From assembly GCA_965230265.1 (NCBI GenBank), contig OZ245999.1, positions 992,001 through 1,056,000 of the forward strand: a stretch of 64,000 nt of DNA, read 5' to 3'. Position 1 is the stretch's first letter. Every line of letters starts with the position of its first letter. The position numbers were made by a program, and so were the translations under genes. The notes beneath the pieces were generated by a model. The model was not told the origin of the DNA. It saw only the letters and a list, made by a program, of their open reading frames with translations, and searched no databases. The stretch comes from JAJFKX01 sp965230265. GTDB lineage: Bacteria > Pseudomonadota > Gammaproteobacteria > Xanthomonadales > Wenzhouxiangellaceae. Of this stretch, positions 9,701-17,771 are shown one piece after another.

Positions 9701-10505
9701 CCGGGCGTGCTGGGTCGCCGCCATTAGACTCGTAGCGGCCCATGGTGCAAGACAGGCCAAAACCAGAGTTTATGGTGACCACAATATGGCTGTCCCATAA
9801 ATCAACTATGCCATTAGGACCATCGGTCATATCACTGAACAAAGGGTCAGGGCGGCCGCCAGAGAAACCATGGTCGTCTATCCATATCGCAAACTGGAAC
9901 CCTCCTAAATCGGCGGTATCCGTAAAGCCTGTCGTACCTGGTTGGGGGTTGGAGCGAGCCGCAGTAAAGTCGGCGTTACTGAATCCGACCCATGGTTTAT
10001 ATTCAACAGCCGGATTAAAAAACATCAGATTTAAATCCGATGAGAAAAAACGCCACTCATCGGGCAGAGGGTCATACCCCGCTGTTAGACAATTGCGAAT
10101 AGAGGCATTGGCACCATTTTGGAAGTCATTAATATCCGGGCATGAATGATCATAGGCATGGTCAGGCACATCCGAGTAGTAGTAATAGTCCTGCAAAAAA
10201 TTACCGATGGTTTGCGGAAAACGCATGATGTCACTGGTGGTAAAACCGGCACAGGTCTGACCATTGGGGTTCACTGCATAGCTACAGGAGATGAAATGCC
10301 GTCCAGCCAGAACTTCCCAATCCATTGAGCCGGAATCATCCAGCTCAATAAAAACATTGGGTACTGTATCCACACCGACAAACAGTGGTACGTCAGGCAG
10401 GTCTAAGGTGTCGGAATAAGAGGGTGAGCTCATTCCGGCGATAAAAGTAACACTGGTAATGATTGTCAGTGTTTTGAGTTGCTCGATCAATCCTTTGATG
10501 CGCAT
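6738..10505 (-). CDS. pilY1: PilY1-type pilus tip/assembly protein, first copy
   Basis: A 1255-residue PilY1. It has a signal peptide, an N-terminal VWA-like region with the MIDAS motif LDDSGSMDW near residue 55, and a C-terminal propeller with calcium loops DVNGDSRIDYIYAGD, DINGDGEFDEGD and DEDGDGVPDP. The last 70 residues are almost the same as in copy 2, and so are the cysteine-bearing segments (SYAVNPNGQTC, PIVESCQQNF, PRPLCERNPEAC). The copies differ most in the linker just before the propeller (around 8450-8560 here, 2690-2860 in copy 2). The start has GGAG seven bases upstream and lies 14 bases after pilX. As in Pseudomonas, it probably supports pilus biogenesis and surface contact sensing. 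Confidence 0.94.
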   Translation of the reverse strand: MRIKGLIEQLKTLTIITSVTFIAGMSSPSYSDTLDLPDVPLFVGVDTVPNVFIELDDSGSMDWEVLAGRHFISCSYAVNPNGQTCAGFTTSDIMRFPQTIGNFLQDYYYYSDVPDHAYDHSCPDINDFQNGANASIRNCLTAGYDPLPDEWRFFSSDLNLMFFNPAVEYKPWVGFSNADFTAARSNPQPGTTGFTDTADLGGFQFAIWIDDHGFSGGRPDPLFSDMTDGPNGIVDLWDSHIVVTINSGFGLSCTMGRYESNGGDPARPVRTESTMGITECLAAISDTGASILGLRQNIANWYQYARRRSYVAKAAVVNVLDEIDGLRYGFSVINNHENLFVQFPAADVSDFTSHNEDLRDELLDYVWTASGTPLRTGLERTGEYFDTDNSGLDDDFDSPIVESCQQNFSVLFSDGFWNGANPSSTIGDRDGDGATQSGNDIITLADVAFEYYERDLAPGLDPNVPIDTFDRNNDQHMVTYTIAFGLNGNLQDTDDDGFPNPPLEIDSTEWWDESISSNLRRVDDLWHAAFNSRGQFISAERPEDISQALSDAIGNIEARTGTAASGSTNGGSISTESRIYQAIFHSGDWHADLLAFNINNDGSIDTSPVWNAGELLNERGENYFESERVIVTYNPESDSGVLFEWDNLTSTQQTQLNTNPNLGIDDDRGDERLRHIRGVDDPDQPFRERENRLGDLVNSDPQFVGAPRFFFPFDDYQTFFNNNRSRKPALYVGGNDGMLHAFDADSGEELFNYIPNAVIKKLNELTDPDYQHTFYVDGSPAYGDAFYGGSWHSVLAGGLRSGGQAVYALDVTDPSPNISAADRVLWEFSDEDDADLGLTFAKPRIAKMNNNQWAVIMGNGYNSTVADGNASDDGDAALFILFIEAGIGGFEASDFIKIETGVGSLTNPNGLGPAGVADVNGDSRIDYIYAGDLEGNLWKFDVTSSDPSSWDVAFGGQPLFTATSSAGDTQPILSAPIAIAHPLGISQGALILTGTGKYIENEDKDPNNSGTQSLYAVWDRDASLQRDEGENGFSRSEFAQIQLANTGVFRVVNENASDVPQWLNEDGNPIDRGWFVDLPELGERVIREVLVRSGVVFFVTLIPSEEPCIPGGSGFLMALDANTGGIPNPDQQENPVPFDINGDGEFDEGDLIGADQVPIGLVQNGIPNLPAVIFDPRPLCERNPEACEVDEDGDGVPDPATAVPSFPPPLNGARGCGSDGQRIYLYTTTSDGSISEATASLNGINCGRQGWRQLR

Positions 10506-10519
10506 TAGAGGCTCCTTGC

Positions 10520-11131
10520 TTACTCGTAGCGGCGGGCGAAAGTGGATTCAACGATGGCAACATTGTTATCCAGGCCGCCGGTTGCCCGTGAGGTAATTCG
10601 ATAGAACTGAATGGCGTTACCACCAGGACAATCTGCCAGGGTGTCGCCACGACAATAAACGTGCTCGATCACCATCCTGGGATCGGAAGCAATTTCTGAT
10701 AAGTCAGGGGACTGACTAACGCCGGCGTTGGTGGTCTCAAATAGACCGGTTCCGGGGTTGATGCCAAACTCCATGGCATTGCTGTCCCACCATACTTGGT
10801 CGCGATTGGCTATATCGTTGGGGTGCTGGCCGACTTGCCAGACGGTGTCATTGGTCGTGCAACTGCCCGATTCACACCAGAAAGGTTGTTGGCTTGGGTC
10901 AGTAATAGAAGCAAACCATGCTTCGATCCACCGTGTGCCCGATTCTGCTGACTCAAAAGCCCGGGTAGAGTCACGGAAATTACCAGCCATGCGTTCTTGC
11001 ATAATGCCGCTGCTGGACGCAAACACGCCCAGTAAAGTCAGTACAATTAAAATCATCAGGCCAAGAAACATGGCCGAGCCGCGTTGAGTATTCACGATAA
11101 TCCTCCCTGGATTCGCAGGTAATGCGTTCAT
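10520..11131 (-). CDS. pilX: Type IV minor pilin PilX, first copy
   Basis: PilX-family minor pilin with the hydrophobic stretch SAMFLGLMILIVLTLLG and the signature QERMAGNFRDSTRAFESAESG. Start choice is open. The frame begins with a GTG at 11140. An ATG at 11131 has GGGAG 8 bases upstream, and a GTG at 11095 has an even better GGGAGG 6 bases upstream, which would give a short leader (MNTQRG) like that of copy 2. The 11131 ATG is given here. The gene sits 39 bases after pilW and 14 bases before pilY1. Confidence 0.88.
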   Translation of the reverse strand: MNALPANPGRIIVNTQRGSAMFLGLMILIVLTLLGVFASSSGIMQERMAGNFRDSTRAFESAESGTRWIEAWFASITDPSQQPFWCESGSCTTNDTVWQVGQHPNDIANRDQVWWDSNAMEFGINPGTGLFETTNAGVSQSPDLSEIASDPRMVIEHVYCRGDTLADCPGGNAIQFYRITSRATGGLDNNVAIVESTFARRYE

Positions 11132-11170
11132 AAAATCCACTCCCTGGATTTGCAGTTGTTGGTTAAAAGG

Positions 11171-12010
11171 TTACAAAGTCTGGTTTCTCAAGTTAACGTT
11201 TAGCACGACAGGCCGACGCAATCTGCGTTCTGCTGTCGGGTCAAATGATGTGCCAATTAAATCAATGGTTTGAGCGTCTTCTGGTAGTGTTCCCAATGCT
11301 TCGGAAGTCAAAATCAGCCCAATACGTATGGCAACAATATTGCCAGGAGCAGCCCAATTATTGGCCAATACATAGCGGTCTGCACTGGTGTCATTGTTTA
11401 GGTCTTCGCCGTATTGGAATTGCAAGGTCTCAACATTGTTCAAAATCGGCTGATTGGCAACGACAACCGGTGGGTTAATGTTTAGAGCAGGTGCGCCATA
11501 TGCGCAGCTGTATTCCAGTTCATTATCAACAGCATCATGGCTGAAGGTGATTTGCTTATGCCAGGTGGCAGGTGCTCCAGCGGCAGTCAGTGTTGCATTC
11601 GCGTTATCGAAACAGTCACGGTCGGTGAAAATATTGACCCGAACTGCGTCAGAAGCCGTCCCGCCGCCATCACTGGTGCCTGTAACATCAATCGGTGGAG
11701 GCAGGTTATTGCCCAGTACGGATGGAAAAGTAAACCCTAAATCAACCGCTGTTGATTCGTGTTCAGCGAAAGGGAATCGACCAGCATCGCGCAAGTGCCG
11801 ACCCATAAAACTATTCGCGAAGCGGCTGTTCTCCTGGACACGTGCGAGGCTCTCCTGCAGGCTATAACTGGCGCGTACACTGGAAAATATTTGTACCAGG
11901 CCAATCAACAGGAAAGCAGTGATTGCCAGCGCAACCATTAGCTCAACAACGCTGAAACCGAAGGGTTTCAGCGAGTTCGAGTGCAATAATGATGAATAGC
12001 GGTGCTTCAT
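11171..12010 (-). CDS. pilW: Type IV minor pilin PilW
   Basis: A 279-residue PilW-like prepilin. The leader ends KPFG and is followed by FSVVELMVALAITAFLLIGLVQIF with the +5 Glu. A long, low-complexity globular part follows. The ATG at 12010 overlaps the pilV stop (TAATG), so coupled translation is likely. The frame is open to 12043, but no prepilin has 11 extra residues like these. The segment DSYSLQESLARVQENSRFA-type after the helix is common in PilW. Unlike pilX, pilY1, pilY2 and pilE, pilW has no second copy in the window. Confidence 0.88.
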   Translation of the reverse strand: MKHRYSSLLHSNSLKPFGFSVVELMVALAITAFLLIGLVQIFSSVRASYSLQESLARVQENSRFANSFMGRHLRDAGRFPFAEHESTAVDLGFTFPSVLGNNLPPPIDVTGTSDGGGTASDAVRVNIFTDRDCFDNANATLTAAGAPATWHKQITFSHDAVDNELEYSCAYGAPALNINPPVVVANQPILNNVETLQFQYGEDLNNDTSADRYVLANNWAAPGNIVAIRIGLILTSEALGTLPEDAQTIDLIGTSFDPTAERRLRRPVVLNVNLRNQTL

Positions 12011-12561
12011 TATGGGTACACCGCAATGCCAAAGGCCTGCCATTGGTTATTGACATCATCGGCATTGGTGGTGCTGGAAAAACCGGCGGTCTCGCGCCAG
12101 AAAACTTTAACCACGGTATTGCCATTGCCGCTGCATTGAGGAGCGCCCGGGTTGCCATCGTCTAGCTGACCATCATCAACACAGACCACGCCACCACCTT
12201 CCGGCAATGTGTTAGCCAGTTCTGCCTGCCAGCGAGCTAAATCATCTTGGGCCATTTGCTGAGCAGTGCAGGTGGTTGCACCGCTACCATCTGAACACCC
12301 GCCCAAAACACCTGCGGTACCAGCAACATTCGCAAATGTACCGCTTTCATAAGCCGACAAATTGGCACGAATGCGATCGGCCATGCTCTGTGCAGCCATG
12401 GCCGCAACAGCACGGTTATTGGCGTTATAGCTGTTTTGAACGTTGGCTACCTGTAATAGGCCCAATGCGGTAAGGCCAATCGACATGATCACCACGGCGA
12501 CCATCACCTCCAGCAGGGAATATCCTTTATTTTTATAATGATTGTGCATTGTTATTCTCAT
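12010..12561 (-). CDS. pilV: Type IV minor pilin PilV
   Basis: A 183-residue PilV-like prepilin. The leader ends YKNKG and is followed by YSLLEVMVAVVIMSIGLTALGLLQ with the +5 Glu, the usual form for PilV. Its ATG overlaps the fimU stop (ATGA). An in-frame ATG four codons later is possible. The globular domain holds several cysteines (GGCSDG, TTCTAQ, VVCVDD, PQCSGN). It is a single copy in the window. Confidence 0.88.
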   Translation of the reverse strand: MRITMHNHYKNKGYSLLEVMVAVVIMSIGLTALGLLQVANVQNSYNANNRAVAAMAAQSMADRIRANLSAYESGTFANVAGTAGVLGGCSDGSGATTCTAQQMAQDDLARWQAELANTLPEGGGVVCVDDGQLDDGNPGAPQCSGNGNTVVKVFWRETAGFSSTTNADDVNNQWQAFGIAVYP

Positions 12562-13091
12562 GGATGAATTTCTATTGATTCAACCTGACCTAGATTGCTC
12601 ACGGTAAGCTGTCTGGAAATGGGAAGGCTAGGGTGCGAAAGTAGAATATTACCACCCACAGCAGTTGATAAAATACCTGTCGCGTTAAAGCTTAAGCCTG
12701 CGTCAAAACCTGCGATATCGACACTGGTGGTACCGGCACCACTACTGACCGCAACAATGTCTTCGCCTGCGTTAAGCGCGCCATTGGCATTGTTGTCAGC
12801 GAATACAATCCAGCCGCTTTCCCAGTCACCATTATCGCAACCTGCGCCATCACTGCTGGGGCAAAGGGTTACAGTGCTGGAGCGCGATATGGCCTCTGCA
12901 CGTGCCTGACTGATGCCAGTGATTAATTCGTTGGTACTGCCAATCAAGTCGTTACGGGCAAAAAATTGAGATAAGCTGGGTAAGGCCAGTGCAGCGATAA
13001 CCGCGATAATTGCGATAGCAATCATCATTTCCACGATGGTGAACCCCGAGCTAATTATGCTAACGGGTTGGGCTTTTTGCCGTATTTTCAT
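12558..13091 (-). CDS. fimU: GspH/FimT-family minor pilin FimU
   Basis: A 177-residue prepilin with a leader ending ISSG followed by FTIVEMMIAIAIIAVIAALALPSL and a GspH/FimT-like domain (SQARAEAISRSSTVTLCPS, DWESGWIVFAD). The ATG at 13091 has GAGG 8 bases upstream; the frame's TTG at 13112 has no support. It is the first gene of the minor-pilin operon, with thiO divergent as in P. aeruginosa (thiO-fimT-fimU). Only one GspH-type gene is present, so it could be named fimU or fimT; its place before pilV favours fimU. The AlgR-like repeats lie 46-75 bp upstream. Confidence 0.85.
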   Translation of the reverse strand: MKIRQKAQPVSIISSGFTIVEMMIAIAIIAVIAALALPSLSQFFARNDLIGSTNELITGISQARAEAISRSSTVTLCPSSDGAGCDNGDWESGWIVFADNNANGALNAGEDIVAVSSGAGTTSVDIAGFDAGLSFNATGILSTAVGGNILLSHPSLPISRQLTVSNLGQVESIEIHP

Positions 13092-13136
13092 ATCATTATC
13101 CTCAGCGATCAATCGATGCTGGTGCTAGTAACTTCC

Positions 13137-13166
13137 GACCAGCGGTAACTATACCTGATGAACGGT
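13137..13166 (-). promoter_or_regulatory. AlgR/LytTR-like direct repeats upstream of fimU
   Basis: On the minus strand ACCGTTCATC (13157-13166) and ACCGCTGGTC (13137-13146) start exactly 20 bp apart. The second continues into GGTCGGAAGTTACT, which is the same before the second cassette (5735-5764). In P. aeruginosa the fimU promoter is a direct AlgR target, and AlgR recognises ACCGTTCGTC-like 10-mers. Here each half differs from that consensus by one to two bases. A TATAGT lies between the two halves, so binding could also compete with polymerase. Confidence 0.55.
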
Positions 13167-13182
13167 GTAAATTTTTTGATAA

Positions 13183-14268
13183 ATGTCTGATTTCAAGCAG
13201 AATTGTAGCGTAATTGGTGCCGGTGTTATTGGTTTAATGACTGCCTGGCTATTGTGTAAGCGCGGTTATAAGGTCACTGTATATGATCAAGCAGAGGCGT
13301 TCTCGGGTTCATCCTGGGCAGGCGGTGGTATTATCAGCCCCGTACCGCCGTGGGGGTACCCATCTGCAGTAAACGAGTTGGTTATAAACAGCTTATCCAT
13401 GTACCCCTCGATGCTTGCCGAACTGCAGCAGATCAGCGGTGTGGATTCAGAATTTATCAATAATGGTTTACTGTATTTGGGGCCATTTGACGCCAGTAGC
13501 GATCAGTGGCGAAAAACGCACGCGAACGCTATTGAGGTTGGTCAGCTTTGTGATTGGTTACCCGATTCACCTGGGTTGCCGGTTTGGTGGTTTAGAAATG
13601 TTGCACAGGTGCGTAACCCTCGGTTGGGGCAGGCGCTATTGAAGGCGGTTACCAAACAGGGAGTTTGCGTGTACCAACATTCACCAGTCCGGCGTTTATT
13701 GATCCAAAATCAGCGTGTTACGGCTTTCCAGCTAGACAGTGGTGAGCAGATAAATTGTGATCAGGTCATACTGGCAGCAGGCGCCTGGAGCGACACTATT
13801 TTAGCCAATAGCGATTTACCAACACTGGGAGTTAGACCATTGCGCGGCCAGATGCTGCTATGGAAGGGGGCTCCAGGTTTGCTGGCACATATGGTGACCG
13901 GTGGTGGTAAATACCTTATCCCACGGCGGGATGGGCATATTCTTGGTGGTAGTACAGTCGAGGATGCCGGTTTTGATGAGACTTGTACTGACACCGCACA
14001 GAGTGAAATTCAAGCGGCTTGCCAAACCATGTTTCCAGCTATTGCCCAGCTACCATTGGTGCAAAAATGGTCTGGTTTACGTCCAGCCATTGATCGTGAA
14101 GTTCCTGTTATCGGGCCGATGCCGGGTATTAGAGGGTTGTGGTTAAATACCGGGCATTTCAGAAATGGACTGGGTATGGCGCCTGCTTCAGCGCAGCTAC
14201 TCTGTGATCAACTGTCCGGTGACACCCCAAGCATTGATGGACAGCCTTATTTTGCAGCCAATCTATAA
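13183..14268 (+). CDS. thiO: FAD-dependent glycine oxidase ThiO
   Basis: A 361-residue DAO-family flavoprotein. The dinucleotide-binding motif VIGAGVIGLMTAWLL is at residues 10-24, with the acidic end of strand 2 at VTVYDQ. SSWAGGGIISPVPPW and the C-terminal SGLRPAIDREVPVIGP plus TGHFRNGLGMAPASA are typical of ThiO. Family members oxidise glycine to iminoglyoxylate for the thiazole of thiamine in the cytoplasm. Divergent placement next to fimU is conserved with P. aeruginosa, which supports the name. No good Shine-Dalgarno is visible before the ATG. A general D-amino-acid oxidase is the main alternative. Confidence 0.87.
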   Translation: MSDFKQNCSVIGAGVIGLMTAWLLCKRGYKVTVYDQAEAFSGSSWAGGGIISPVPPWGYPSAVNELVINSLSMYPSMLAELQQISGVDSEFINNGLLYLGPFDASSDQWRKTHANAIEVGQLCDWLPDSPGLPVWWFRNVAQVRNPRLGQALLKAVTKQGVCVYQHSPVRRLLIQNQRVTAFQLDSGEQINCDQVILAAGAWSDTILANSDLPTLGVRPLRGQMLLWKGAPGLLAHMVTGGGKYLIPRRDGHILGGSTVEDAGFDETCTDTAQSEIQAACQTMFPAIAQLPLVQKWSGLRPAIDREVPVIGPMPGIRGLWLNTGHFRNGLGMAPASAQLLCDQLSGDTPSIDGQPYFAANL

Positions 14269-14321
14269 ATAAGCAAACAGGTATACCGGGTAATCGGCTC
14301 GCCCAGCTTGGTAAAAAACAG

Positions 14322-14335
14322 TATACTGCGCGCCC
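14322..14335 (+). promoter_or_regulatory. Probable -10 and GC-rich discriminator of tRNA-Thr
   Basis: TATACT (14322-14327) is followed at once by GCGCGCCC, a GC-rich discriminator usual in stable-RNA promoters under stringent control. It lies about 50 bp before the tRNA. No good -35 is visible at 16-18 bp spacing. Confidence 0.42.
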
Positions 14336-14387
14336 AGGGTTTATCCGGTTCTGCCAAGTGTCTAGAGGCAGGCCAAAAATCTGCGAT

Positions 14388-14463
<76 letters not shown>

Positions 14464-14468
14464 ATTAA

Positions 14469-14492
14469 ATAAACACTTGCGTTTGTTTTTTT
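14469..14492 (+). terminator. Weak terminator after tRNA-Thr
   Basis: AAACAC-TTGC-GTTT can form a short A/T-rich stem followed by a run of seven T. The stem is weak, but its position straight after the tRNA CCA fits termination. Confidence 0.35.
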
Positions 14493-14595
14493 AAACTTAG
14501 TTTATTTGCCTGCGTGACTTCTAATTAAAACCACAGCACAGTTTGCGTGTTATTGGCATTAATGACGGCGTAACTTAACGCGGTCTTACTTGCTG

Positions 14596-14608
14596 GTGAC
14601 TAAGTCAC
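14596..14608. promoter_or_regulatory. 13-bp palindrome upstream of ABC exporter operon
   Basis: GTGACTAAGTCAC is a perfect 6+1+6 palindrome 83 bp before the ABC ATPase start. It could be an operator for the exporter operon. No regulator gene is adjacent. The rest of the 14464-14690 spacer shows no gene. Confidence 0.3.
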
Positions 14609-14690
14609 ATTGAATGGCATTTGTGATCTCTTCAATATCTCGGTATTTACGGATTGCATGATGTAGTGCACGCATACATGGTTATCAGGT

Positions 14691-15398
14691 ATGACGGCAA
14701 TTATTTTGCAGACGCATAATCTGACCAAGACCTACCAGAGCGGTGAGGTTCAGGTTCATGCTTTGCGGGGCGTGGATTTAACCCTTTATCAAAGTGAACT
14801 GGTGGTGTTGTTAGGTACATCGGGTTCGGGCAAATCAACGCTGCTTAATATTCTTGGCGGGCTTGATACCCCGACCAGTGGTTCAGTGATGTTCCGTCAG
14901 CACGAATTAACGCATTCAGACATGCCAGCGCTGACCAGTTATCGGCGCGACCACGTTAGCTTTGTGTTTCAGTTTTATAACTTGATTCCTAGTTTAACCG
15001 CACGTGAAAATGTTGCTTTGGTGACCGAAATTGCCCCAGATCCTATGCAGCCAGAGGATGCTTTGGCTATGGTGGGCTTGGAACAACGGATGGACCATTT
15101 TCCTGCACAGTTATCAGGTGGCGAACAACAAAGAGTAGCCATCGCCCGGGCCATTGCGAAACAGCCGGAAATCTTATTATGTGACGAGCCTACTGGTGCA
15201 CTGGACAGTGAAACTGGTGTTTTAGTACTGCAAGCCATTGAACAAATCAACCGGGAGTTGGGGACCACAACGGCTGTTATTACCCACAATACTGTTATTG
15301 GTGGCATGGCGGATCGGATTTTATACATCGGTGATGGCTGCATTACTCATGTGGAACGCAATGCCCAACGGTGTTTGCCGCATCAGTTGGCCTGGTGA
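14691..15398 (+). CDS. ABC transporter ATP-binding protein (MacB/LolD type)
   Basis: A 235-residue ABC ATPase. Walker A GTSGSGKST is at 42-50, the Q-loop is in FVFQFYNLIPSLTA, the signature LSGGEQQR is near 140, Walker B ILLCDEPTGALD is near 165, and the H-loop is in VITHN. The pattern YNLIPSLTARENV is that of the MacB/LolD/FtsE branch, which pairs with FtsX-type permeases. The stop is followed directly by the permease start, and an HlyD-type adaptor comes third, so the three form an exporter operon. The substrate cannot be read from sequence. There is no outer-membrane TolC gene nearby. Confidence 0.9.
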   Translation: MTAIILQTHNLTKTYQSGEVQVHALRGVDLTLYQSELVVLLGTSGSGKSTLLNILGGLDTPTSGSVMFRQHELTHSDMPALTSYRRDHVSFVFQFYNLIPSLTARENVALVTEIAPDPMQPEDALAMVGLEQRMDHFPAQLSGGEQQRVAIARAIAKQPEILLCDEPTGALDSETGVLVLQAIEQINRELGTTTAVITHNTVIGGMADRILYIGDGCITHVERNAQRCLPHQLAW

Positions 15399-15401
15399 GT
15401 G

Positions 15402-17768
15402 ATGCGTGCGCTAAGCCGCAAGTTATTGCGTGATTTATGGTACTTGCGGGGCCAGGTGCTGGCTATTGGTGCGGTGATTGCATCTGGTGTGGCAGTGCTG
15501 GTAATGTCGTTGTCGACGCTTGAAGCATTGCGCGAAACCAGCACAGCCTATTATCAACGCTATCAATTCGCTGAGGTGTTTGCCAGCGTTAAAAGGGCAC
15601 CGGAGAAGCTAGCCAACCGCGTCCAGAATATTACCGGTGTGCATACAGTAGAAACCCGCATCGTTCACTATGCGACATTGGATGTTGAAGGTTTTGCTGA
15701 GCCTGTCATGGGGCAGTTGGTCTCGATACCGGATGATCGCGAACCTGCCCTAAATAAACTGGCATTGCGTGCCGGGCGCTGGATTACCCCCTCACACCAC
15801 GATGAAGTGATACTGCATGAAGCATTTGCAACAGCTCACGGCTTACAGCCTGGAGATGAGTTACGGGCAGTTTTAAACGGTCACCAACGTAGGCTTCGAG
15901 TCACTGGCATCGCATTATCACCGGAATTTATTTATAACCTGGGACCTGGCGCTCTGTTACCCGATGAGCTGCGTTTTGGTGTGATCTGGATGAGCCGTTC
16001 AGCCTTGGCCGCAGCCTTTGACCTGGAAGGCGCCTTCAATGAAATCAGCCTTACACTGCTGCCTGGGGTGAAGGCAGAGCAGGTTACTCAGCCACTGGAT
16101 GATTTGCTCGATGATTATGGTGGCAATGGTGCGATGGCACGCGCCGATCAGATCTCCAACTGGTTTGTCATGAATGAGATCAAGCAACAGGCAACCATGT
16201 CAGTGATTTTGCCCGGTATTTTTCTACTGATCGCTGCGTTTTTGACCAATATGGTGCTGGCGAGATTGATATCCATAGAACGCAGCCAGATCGGCCTGTT
16301 AAAAGCATTTGGCTACCACAATAGTGAAGTTGCCTTACATTATGCGCTGCTGGTAACAGCGATAGCCACGGTAGGCATGGTGATCGGCTTTTTATTGGGG
16401 GCATGGTTGGGGCGCCTAAACACGCAAATTTATGCGGACCTTTTCAGATTTCCGTTATTGCTGTATCGACCCAGCATGATAGCGTTTGCACTGGCCGGTG
16501 GATTGAGCCTGGTGGCGTCACTGGCAGGCGCCGCCGGCGCGGTAAAGCATGCCGTGACGTTAACGCCAGCGCAGGCAATGGTGCCACCGTCACCAGCTGT
16601 TTTCCAACGCAGCCGCTGGGCGAACCATCGCATGGTGCGCTGGATCGATCAACCAACACGCATCATGCTACGTGACATTGCCCGTTGGCCATTGCGTTCC
16701 GGGTTGACCAGTGTGGGCATTGCCTCGGCCGTGGCCTTATTGGTGTTGGCTTTGCAGTGGGAAGATTCATTGGATTATCTTGCTCAAAGCTATTTCTTTA
16801 ACGCCCAGCACCAGCACGTCAGCATTGGTTTGTCAGAGCCGCAGGCAAGTAGTATCACCCATGAATTCGCTCACATGCCAGGTGTTTTGGCCACTGAGCC
16901 AGCGCGCCTGATCAGTGCAGATCTGAGTGTCGGGCCGGTCACCCATCGCGGCGCCATCTACGGCATCAGTGGCAATGCACAGCTTCAGCCTGCTTATGAT
17001 GAGCGCCAACATAAAAACCTTGACATACCAAAAAGTGGACTGGTTTTAAGTACAAACCTGGCAGAAAAATTAAAGGTTAGCGCTGGTGAGTTTGTCTGGG
17101 TCAAACTGCGCGAGGGCCGCAGGCCACTGGTGCAATTACCAGTTACCGGATTGTTGGAAACCTATCTTGGTATGCCCGCGTATATGCACATTGATGCCTT
17201 GCATCAACTGCTCCGAGAGCGCCGCAGTACGAACCATGTCAGTTTATTGATTGATACCCAATACAGCGCACAGTTTTACCGCCAGGTTAAAGGCTTGCCA
17301 AGCATATCAGCAGTGATGTTGCGCCAGGCAGCTATTGATGCGTTTTACAGCAAAGTCGTAGAGCATTTAATGATCTTTATTTCGATGTTTTCCATTCTGG
17401 CCTGTGCGCTTGGCTTTGGCGTAGCTTACAACAGTACACGTATCGCTTTATCTGAGCGCGGGCGCGAACTGGCCACACTGCGGGTGCTGGGTTTTCGCAG
17501 TGCTGAAATTGCCTACATTCTGCTTGGTGAAATTGTATTGCTTAGCATCATCGCATTGCCGTTTGGCTGTTTGTTTGGCTATGGACTGGTGAATCTAATG
17601 ACCGCAGCCTTCAACACGGAGTTGTTCCGTATACCTTTGGTGGTTGAACCATCAACCTATGGTGGGGCAATGCTGATCACGCTGCTGGCGATTGCTGTTT
17701 CAGCGTTGATCGTGCTGCGCAGAATAAAACGTCTCGATTTAATCAAAGTATTAAAAACCCGTGAGTAA
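15402..17768 (+). CDS. ABC transporter permease with two FtsX domains
   Basis: About 788 residues. An N-terminal transmembrane helix (residues ~18-38) is followed by a MacB-like periplasmic domain, a first FtsX domain with helices around 255-390, a second extracellular part, and a second FtsX domain at ~665-780 ending in the basic RRIKRLDLIKVLK. The duplicated FtsX layout suits a single-gene permease that works with one ATPase. The junction TGA-GTG-ATG allows a GTG start at 15399 or an ATG at 15402; the ATG is given. It probably works as a mechanotransmitting exporter with the flanking ATPase and HlyD protein. Confidence 0.88.
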   Translation: MRALSRKLLRDLWYLRGQVLAIGAVIASGVAVLVMSLSTLEALRETSTAYYQRYQFAEVFASVKRAPEKLANRVQNITGVHTVETRIVHYATLDVEGFAEPVMGQLVSIPDDREPALNKLALRAGRWITPSHHDEVILHEAFATAHGLQPGDELRAVLNGHQRRLRVTGIALSPEFIYNLGPGALLPDELRFGVIWMSRSALAAAFDLEGAFNEISLTLLPGVKAEQVTQPLDDLLDDYGGNGAMARADQISNWFVMNEIKQQATMSVILPGIFLLIAAFLTNMVLARLISIERSQIGLLKAFGYHNSEVALHYALLVTAIATVGMVIGFLLGAWLGRLNTQIYADLFRFPLLLYRPSMIAFALAGGLSLVASLAGAAGAVKHAVTLTPAQAMVPPSPAVFQRSRWANHRMVRWIDQPTRIMLRDIARWPLRSGLTSVGIASAVALLVLALQWEDSLDYLAQSYFFNAQHQHVSIGLSEPQASSITHEFAHMPGVLATEPARLISADLSVGPVTHRGAIYGISGNAQLQPAYDERQHKNLDIPKSGLVLSTNLAEKLKVSAGEFVWVKLREGRRPLVQLPVTGLLETYLGMPAYMHIDALHQLLRERRSTNHVSLLIDTQYSAQFYRQVKGLPSISAVMLRQAAIDAFYSKVVEHLMIFISMFSILACALGFGVAYNSTRIALSERGRELATLRVLGFRSAEIAYILLGEIVLLSIIALPFGCLFGYGLVNLMTAAFNTELFRIPLVVEPSTYGGAMLITLLAIAVSALIVLRRIKRLDLIKVLKTRE

Positions 17769-17771
17769 ATT

